This document shows positions 54,290-64,000 of a stretch of DNA of 64,000 nt, in pieces; the first letter of the stretch is position 1; each line of letters opens with the position of its first letter. Source of the stretch: Hyphomicrobiales bacterium (GTDB taxonomy: Bacteria > Pseudomonadota > Alphaproteobacteria > Rhizobiales > Xanthobacteraceae). The notes beneath the pieces were generated by a model. The model did no database searches and had not been told where the DNA came from. It saw only the letters and a list, made by a program, of their open reading frames with translations. Position numbers and translations under genes: made by a program. The stretch is from positions 1 to 64,000 of the forward strand of contig WHTP01000015.1 in assembly GCA_009377695.1 (NCBI GenBank), written 5' to 3'.

Positions 54290-57207
54290 CAGTTGGGATC
54301 TCCTTGCCAGAGCGGCCTTTCATATTGCCGCGGTTCATATTGCCGCGGTGCGCTCGAACCGAACGTGGGCGGCGCCAGGCGCGGCGCATGCGACCCATAC
54401 CCCGGTGGCACCGGGCGGCGCGGCACGTTCGATCCGAAGGCCGGCGGCGCTGGCTGTTGCGGTGGTCCCCACCGCGGGAAGCCGCGGCCGAAAAAGAAGA
54501 AGTCAAATCCCTGCCGCTCACCGGGATCGTACCTTTCCTCGCGCGGACCTATCATGTCCATTGGCTCGCCGCGGGCCACCAGCCGGTATTGCGTGTCTAC
54601 CGGACGGCCGTTTGCATCGCGGCGCAGGTACTCGACCAGCGCGCCCCGCCGCACGCCGTCGCCCGAATCCATGTCGACGCGTGTTGCGACCAGGAGCTTC
54701 CTGGTCTCGGGAGACGGCCCGTTCAACTTGGTCCGGGGTGAATGGTGCGCCCAAACGGCCTGGATGATCGGCTCGAAGATCGGGACCGCGACGCTGCCGC
54801 CTGTCGCTCCGGCGCCAAGCGTGCGGCGGCCGTCGGCATTGTCGTAGCCCACCCACACGGCCACCGTGACCTCATTGGTGAACCCAACGAACCAGGCGTC
54901 GTTCTCACCGTCGGTCGTGCCGGTCTTGCCGGCGACATAGGGCGCCAGCCTCGCAATACGGGTGGCAGTGCCGCGTTGCAGGACACCCTGCATCATCGCC
55001 TTGAGCTGATAAAAGGCAACGCCATCCGCTGAAGCGACCCGACCCGAAGATTCCGCCGGATGCTGGTAGATCGACTTACCGTCCTGCTCGATCGACTCGA
55101 TCACGTGCGGTGCCGGACGGACGCCTTCGTTCGCGATGGCTGCGAAAAAGGCGGCAAGATCGACCGGCCGCACGGGTTGGGCACCCAGGACGAATGGGTA
55201 GTACCGCATACATTCGCGATAGATCTGGGCTTCCATTGCCAGCGCGCAGACCCGGTCGAGGCTGAGCGCCGGCGTCTGGTCGATGCCGCCCTCCAAGAGG
55301 CTCGCGGTCGCGAGATTGCGCGACGTTTCGAGCGCGCGGCGCAATGTCAGAATGCCGCCTCCGCCGCCTGAATAGTTCTTCGGTGTCCAGTAATCCTCCA
55401 GACGCGTCCCGGCGCTGGCGCCGCCGATCGGTGGCAGGGTGAACGGCTCGTCGCGCACCAATGTATTGGGCTGTAATCCATTGGCCAGCGCCGCCAGATA
55501 GACAATCGGCTTGATCGCCGAGCCCGGCTGCCGCTGCGATTGCGTCACGCGATTGAGCTGGCTCAGCGGATAGGAGAATCCGCCCGCCATGGCGAGGATC
55601 TTGCCGGTTTGGTTCTCGAGCACGACGGCGGCGCCTTGCACCGTCGGCCGCATCCGAAGCTCGGCCCGGGCCACGCCCGCTTTGCCCCTCGCCCGCCTGG
55701 TCTCGGTCAGGCGGACATAGATCGCATCGTGTAGCTTCAGACTCCGGAGCGCTGTGCGTGGGCCAGTCAGTGGAACGACGCGGCCGTCGGCCAGCCCGAC
55801 GCGGATATTTCCGTTCTTTTCTTCAACCACCACCGCCTGCGGCCAGTGCACATCGTAGAGCGGTAGGCGCGTATTGATCAGAGCCTGTTGCCAGGCCGGC
55901 GTGTCGCTGGACTGCCGCGCCGCCTCGATGCGGTGGACCGCTTCACCCAGATTGGCCTCCGCGGCCCGGCCCTGGACGCGGCCGGTCGACGCTTCGTAGC
56001 GCGCAAGCCCCTCTTGCAGCGCGGCCTCGGCCGCGCGTTGCACGTGCGGAACCACCGTCGAGCGGACGGTGTAGGATTGAGCGGTGAGCCCTTTGACGCC
56101 GGCAATCGTCCGCGCCTCGCGTGCGATCTGATCGGTGAAGTGGAACCCGATGTCGCGCCGTGGCCGCTCGAACGCGATGGGCGCCGGAACGCCGACGGTT
56201 GTCGCCTGCTTGACTTGATCCGCACCAATGACGTTGTCCTCCGCCATGCGGCCGAGCACGTATTTGAAGCGATCGCGCACGCGCCTGGGATGACGGTCAG
56301 GATTGAAAAAGTTCGGTCCTTTGGTTAGCGCCGCCAACAGCGCCCCTTCGGAAAGGGTCAGTTCACTCGCCGATTTGCCAAAATAGCTGCGCGCAGCAAG
56401 TTCGATGCCCCAGGAGTTGCGGCCGAGGAACACCGAGTTCAGATACAGTTCCAGGATTTCATCCTTGGAGAGAATGCGCTCGGCGCGAGCAGCAACGATC
56501 ATCTCGCGCATCTTGCGCTCGTAGGTGAGGTCGTCGCCAACCAGCAGGTTCTTCACCAGTTGCTGCGTGATCGTCGAGCCACCCTGCAGCCGCCCCGACT
56601 GGGTCAGATTTCCGATGAAGGCGCGGATCAGGGAGCGCTCATCCATGCCGCGATGCTCGCGGAAGCGCTTGTCCTCAGCCGACACGAACGCGGCCTGGAC
56701 ATGAGCGGGAATCTCGGCAAGCGGAACCCAGACGCGCCGCTGGTCCTCTTCGAACACTTCTGCGAACTTCTGGCCGTGGCCGTCCAGCACGACGCTCGCG
56801 CCCGGCAACCGCATGCCGCGCAAGCGCATGTGGTCGGGAAGGTTTGCGACCGCTTGGTTGTAGTACTCGATGACATTGGCAATATCGACCGGCGAGTTCT
56901 CAACCGTCTCGTTTTTGCAGAATTGCCGATAGGCGATATGCAGATCGCCGAGGTTCATGCCGCGGAACTGGGGAAGGCCGGCCGTGACCGCCTCCGGGTC
57001 GTCCATCGCCGTCGCGATCAAATCGTCGACGTTGATGTCCTCGATGTCGAAAGCTTTGCGCATGTGAGCGCAGCCAGCGCGCAGCAGCGTCACGACCTCG
57101 TGCTGGTCTTGGATCGGATCGAATTTGGTCTTGATCGTCTCCGGTCCGACCGTCACTTGGCTGAATGTAAGGGCGGTCGCGAAAATCTTGACGAGAAGGG
57201 AATCCAT
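54289..57207 (-). CDS. Class A penicillin-binding protein (transglycosylase/transpeptidase)
   Basis: This 972-residue bifunctional peptidoglycan synthase has a GT51 transglycosylase domain (about 150-330; catalytic E178 in SAEDKRF, GGSTITQQLVKN at 209-220) and a transpeptidase domain (about 520-840) with S563-A-I-K566, S629-R-N631 and K761-T-G763. Before GT51 lies an unusual 140-residue N-terminal region with one weak hydrophobic stretch (residues 5-21), where a strong membrane anchor would be expected. The C-terminus is a proline-rich tail with repeated PPxFGS-type units and a 15-base tandem repeat in the DNA (54319-54348). It is unusually placed between rpoC and rpsL. Confidence 0.9.
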   Translation of the reverse strand: MDSLLVKIFATALTFSQVTVGPETIKTKFDPIQDQHEVVTLLRAGCAHMRKAFDIEDINVDDLIATAMDDPEAVTAGLPQFRGMNLGDLHIAYRQFCKNETVENSPVDIANVIEYYNQAVANLPDHMRLRGMRLPGASVVLDGHGQKFAEVFEEDQRRVWVPLAEIPAHVQAAFVSAEDKRFREHRGMDERSLIRAFIGNLTQSGRLQGGSTITQQLVKNLLVGDDLTYERKMREMIVAARAERILSKDEILELYLNSVFLGRNSWGIELAARSYFGKSASELTLSEGALLAALTKGPNFFNPDRHPRRVRDRFKYVLGRMAEDNVIGADQVKQATTVGVPAPIAFERPRRDIGFHFTDQIAREARTIAGVKGLTAQSYTVRSTVVPHVQRAAEAALQEGLARYEASTGRVQGRAAEANLGEAVHRIEAARQSSDTPAWQQALINTRLPLYDVHWPQAVVVEEKNGNIRVGLADGRVVPLTGPRTALRSLKLHDAIYVRLTETRRARGKAGVARAELRMRPTVQGAAVVLENQTGKILAMAGGFSYPLSQLNRVTQSQRQPGSAIKPIVYLAALANGLQPNTLVRDEPFTLPPIGGASAGTRLEDYWTPKNYSGGGGGILTLRRALETSRNLATASLLEGGIDQTPALSLDRVCALAMEAQIYRECMRYYPFVLGAQPVRPVDLAAFFAAIANEGVRPAPHVIESIEQDGKSIYQHPAESSGRVASADGVAFYQLKAMMQGVLQRGTATRIARLAPYVAGKTGTTDGENDAWFVGFTNEVTVAVWVGYDNADGRRTLGAGATGGSVAVPIFEPIIQAVWAHHSPRTKLNGPSPETRKLLVATRVDMDSGDGVRRGALVEYLRRDANGRPVDTQYRLVARGEPMDMIGPREERYDPGERQGFDFFFFGRGFPRWGPPQQPAPPAFGSNVPRRPVPPGYGSHAPRLAPPTFGSSAPRQYEPRQYERPLWQGDPN

Positions 57208-57857
57208 CTGGGTCGCGACCTGCAGACTGAGCTACGCCGGAAGTTGAAGCCTGAGAAGTTGAAGCATCATGATCATAACGTGGCTTTTTGGGGAAGTTTA
57301 TCCCGTAGAGAACTTGTCCCTCGGAACATTAATTTCCGGTTATGCGGTGGATTCCATGTGACTACCGCGATCATATGGCGCGGAGGCGCCGATGCGGTGA
57401 CCGCTTGCCGTTCAAGCGACATCTCTGAGCAGTCATCCCGCAGTTTGATTATGACGCCCACTGGCCGAGAAAGTTCCGAAATGAGGAGGCCACCCCACGT
57501 GGACGGTCTCTTGGTTCTCGTGATGGCTCTTTTTGGCAGGCTTGGCGGTGATTCGCGGCCGCGCGAGTCGTCATAGCGTCGGCACCACACTCAAAATGGG
57601 CAACCGGTTATACTGTTCGATCACCAAGATCGCGCACAACCACGATCGCTCGTGCAGGTCTGAACAGATCGCGCGTCACCCGCGCGCGGCAACGCATAGA
57701 CCACGAGTGGACGCCGCTCGGCCCGTGCTACGGCGGTGGGCGCTCAGGACGCGGCTCCTGATAGCAATCGCTCCGTTATAACCCCGATTGATCGCTTGGG
57801 CCATCGCGGCGCGTCCGAAACCGCCGGGGCGGCCGGCTCCCGAGTGCCGGCTCCCAA
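57208..57857. other. Intergenic stretch between the penicillin-binding protein gene and the rpoC terminator
   Basis: About 650 bases with no convincing gene. A 105-codon open frame (57273-57590, minus strand) is arginine/serine-rich, has no start site and no family likeness. The promoter of the penicillin-binding protein gene must be here; no box was identified with confidence. Confidence 0.55.
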
Positions 57858-57890
57858 GTGAAAGGGCCGCCCAGCGGGGCGGCCCTTCAC
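57858..57890 (-). terminator. Intrinsic terminator after rpoC
   Basis: GTGAAAGGGCCGCC-CAGC-GGGGCGGCCCTTCAC is a long GC-rich hairpin 42 bases downstream of the rpoC stop codon. In RNA sense it is followed by TTTCACTT-type sequence. It should end the rpoBC transcript before the inserted penicillin-binding protein gene. Confidence 0.8.
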
Positions 57891-57893
57891 CAT

Positions 57894-57925
57894 TAGTCTA
57901 GCATTTACGTAGTCTAGCGTTTACG
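57894..57925. repeat. 16-base tandem repeat downstream of rpoC
   Basis: TAGTCTAGCATTTACG (57894-57909) is followed directly by TAGTCTAGCGTTTACG (57910-57925), differing at one base. It lies between the rpoC stop codon and its terminator and looks like a recent short duplication. Confidence 0.85.
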
Positions 57926-57931
57926 GCCCGC

Positions 57932-62137
<4,206 letters not shown>

Positions 62138-62201
62138 CACCGTCTCCTCGCTTGGAGGTATGTCAGCGACCGCCCTTGCGGCCGAATTCGGTTCTTCGAT
62201 T

Positions 62202-62288
62202 GCCATGCCCGGCTTTGAGCCCGAGCATCCACGTCTTGCTTCTCACCGCGAGAAAGACGTGGATGGCCGGGACAGGCCCGGCCATGAC
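62202..62288. repeat. RIME-like palindromic repeat between rpoB and rpoC
   Basis: GCCATGCCCGG...GCATCCACGTCTTGCTTCTC is answered by GAGAAAGACGTGGATGGCCGGGAC...CCGGCCATGAC. It shares its CATCCACGTCTTGCTT core with the element at 38955-39033. It occupies most of the rpoB-rpoC gap. Confidence 0.8.
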
Positions 62289-62296
62289 ACAGCGTG

Positions 62297-64000
62297 TTAC
62301 TCGGCGGCTTCCGCCGTCGGTGTGCCTTCGCGGCCCAGCTTCGAATTGTGCAGATCGACGTTGAGACCGAGCGAACGCATCTCCTTGACCAGCACGTTGA
62401 AGCTTTCCGGAATGCCCGCCTCGAACGTGTCGTCGCCGCGCACGATCGCCTCGTACACCTTGGTGCGGCCGGCGACATCGTCGGACTTCACCGTCAGCAT
62501 TTCCTGCAAGGTATATGCAGCGCCATAGGCTTCCAGTGCCCAGACCTCCATTTCGCCGAAACGCTGACCGCCGAACTGTGCCTTGCCGCCCAGCGGCTGC
62601 TGGGTAACGAGGGAGTACGGTCCGATCGACCGGGCGTGGATCTTGTCGTCGACGAGATGGTGCAGCTTGAGCATGTAGATGTAGCCCACCGTCACCTTGC
62701 GATCGAACGCATCGCCGGTGCGGCCGTCGTGCAAGGTCACCTGACCGGAGTGTTCGAGGCCGGCAAGGTCAAGCATCTTCTCGATGTCGGCCTCCTTGGC
62801 ACCGTCGAACACCGGCGTCGCGATCGGCACGCCATGGCGCAGGTTGGTCCCGAGTTCGACCAGTTCCTTGTCGCCGAGCGATTTGATCGTCTCGTCCTCA
62901 CCGTAGACCTTCCTCAGTATGTCCTTGAGAGCCTTGGTGTCCTTCTTGCCGTTATAGGCATCGACCGCCTGACCAATCTTGAGACCGAGGCCGGCACAGG
63001 CCCAGCCAAGATGCGTCTCAAGGATCTGACCGACGTTCATACGGCTCGGCACGCCAAGCGGGTTAAGCACGATGTCGACCTGCGTGCCGTCTTCGAGGAA
63101 AGGCATGTCCTCGACCGGCACGATCTTCGACACCACGCCTTTATTGCCGTGGCGGCCCGCCATCTTGTCGCCGGGCTGGATCTTGCGCTTCACCGCGACG
63201 AAGACCTTGACCATCTTCATCACGCCGGGCGGCAGCTCGTCACCGCGCTGCAGCTTCTCGACCTTGTCGAGGAAGCGCTGTTCGAGGCGCTTCTTCGATT
63301 CATCGTACTGCTTGCGGATGGCCTCGATCTCGCTCATCAGTTTGTCGTTGGGCGAGGCGAACTGCCACCATTGCGACCGCGGATACTCGTCGAGCACCGT
63401 GCGGGTGATCTTGGAGTCCTTCTTGAACCCCTTCGGCCCTGCGATGCCCTGCCGGCCTTCCAGCAGCTCGGCGAGACGGCCGTAGACGTTGCGGTCTAGG
63501 ATCGCCTGCTCGTCGTCCCGGTCCTTGGCAAGACGTTCGATCTCCTCGCGCTCGATGGCGAGCGCACGCTCGTCCTTCTCGACGCCATGGCGATTGAACA
63601 CGCGCACCTCGACGACAGTGCCTTGGACGCCCGGCGGCACGCGCAGCGACGTGTCGCGCACGTCGGACGCCTTCTCGCCGAAGATGGCACGCAGGAGCTT
63701 CTCTTCCGGCGTCATCGGGCTTTCGCCCTTCGGCGTGATCTTGCCGCACAAGATGTCACCGGCGCGGACTTCCGCGCCGATATAGACGATACCCGCCTCG
63801 TCGAGATTCTTGAGCGCCTCTTCCGAGACGTTCGGGATGTCGCGGGTGATTTCTTCCGGGCCCAACTTGGTGTCGCGGGCCATCACCTCGAATTCCTCGA
63901 TGTGGATCGAGGTGAAGACGTCGTCCTTCACGATCCGCTCGGAGAGCAGGATCGAGTCTTCGAAGTTGTAGCCGTTCCATGGCATGAACGCGACCAGCAC
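62297..64000 (-). CDS. rpoB: RNA polymerase beta subunit, C-terminal part (gene runs off the window)
   Basis: The visible 567 residues are the C-terminal portion of the beta subunit, from the [14 protein letters not shown] region through [15 protein letters not shown] (contact with the catalytic site), the flap-proximal [21 protein letters not shown] and the clamp-end [21 protein letters not shown]. The start lies beyond position 64000. It ends [20 protein letters not shown], followed by a palindromic repeat before rpoC. Confidence 0.97.
   Translation of the reverse strand: MLVAFMPWNGYNFEDSILLSERIVKDDVFTSIHIEEFEVMARDTKLGPEEITRDIPNVSEEALKNLDEAGIVYIGAEVRAGDILCGKITPKGESPMTPEEKLLRAIFGEKASDVRDTSLRVPPGVQGTVVEVRVFNRHGVEKDERALAIEREEIERLAKDRDDEQAILDRNVYGRLAELLEGRQGIAGPKGFKKDSKITRTVLDEYPRSQWWQFASPNDKLMSEIEAIRKQYDESKKRLEQRFLDKVEKLQRGDELPPGVMKMVKVFVAVKRKIQPGDKMAGRHGNKGVVSKIVPVEDMPFLEDGTQVDIVLNPLGVPSRMNVGQILETHLGWACAGLGLKIGQAVDAYNGKKDTKALKDILRKVYGEDETIKSLGDKELVELGTNLRHGVPIATPVFDGAKEADIEKMLDLAGLEHSGQVTLHDGRTGDAFDRKVTVGYIYMLKLHHLVDDKIHARSIGPYSLVTQQPLGGKAQFGGQRFGEMEVWALEAYGAAYTLQEMLTVKSDDVAGRTKVYEAIVRGDDTFEAGIPESFNVLVKEMRSLGLNVDLHNSKLGREGTPTAEAAE

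Noticed and set aside
57273-57590. 105-codon minus-strand frame between the penicillin-binding protein gene and rpoC
   Set aside because: No ribosome site, unusual composition, and no likeness to a protein family.
62138-62206. 23-codon upstream extension of rpoC
   Set aside because: It would start inside a palindromic repeat; the conserved start MNQELMNLF has its own ribosome site.

Overview
The window looks like a chromosome segment of a high-GC alphaproteobacterium of the order Hyphomicrobiales (Rhizobiales), in the Bradyrhizobium / Rhodopseudomonas / Xanthobacteraceae neighbourhood. The evidence is the ribosomal and RNA polymerase sequences, the recurring orphan TctC/Bug-type solute receptors, and several palindromic intergenic repeat families. 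This placement rests on sequence recall, not on a phylogeny.

Positions 1-8,222 are an accessory block of mostly minus-strand genes: two TctC-type receptors and a third decayed to its C-terminus, a metallophosphoesterase, a xylose-isomerase-like TIM-barrel protein, an EamA exporter, an AhpD-like protein and small unknown proteins. Seven imperfect hairpins with CTAGTG...CACTAG ends and differing but self-complementary stems lie in this block. A two-hairpin composite near position 95 recurs inverted near position 7,866, so the two copies bracket about 7.6 kb.

Positions 8,220-16,250 hold a DUF2214 membrane protein, a PhnB-like VOC protein, pccB followed one base later by a DUF4160-DUF2442 pair, a decayed siderophore-uptake locus (truncated TonB receptor joined to a frameshifted RhtX/FptX-like permease, with an AraC regulator opposite), a class D beta-lactamase and an Atp12-type chaperone. 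Positions 16,567-21,372 encode a ferredoxin-linked 2-oxoacid oxidoreductase operon of the KorABC type. Positions 21,533-33,428 hold exporters, a further TctC receptor with an M20 peptidase-like protein, an rluC - MFS gene pair, rarA with a Do-type protease, and a membrane-anchored spermidine-synthase-like protein.

Positions 33,501-64,000 are the translation/transcription superoperon, all on the minus strand. In transcription order it runs: rpoB (C-terminal part only), rpoC, terminator, a class A penicillin-binding protein and an exported unknown, rpsL, rpsG, fusA, tuf, then the S10, spc and alpha operons down to rplQ. Unusual points are a 64-codon, well-formed reading frame between rplF and rplR, basic tails on adenylate kinase, L5 and L29, an open frame extending rpoA back to the rpsK stop, and palindromic repeats sitting at gene junctions inside these essential operons. 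The 64-codon gene and the covarying hairpin family are the best candidates for something undescribed.
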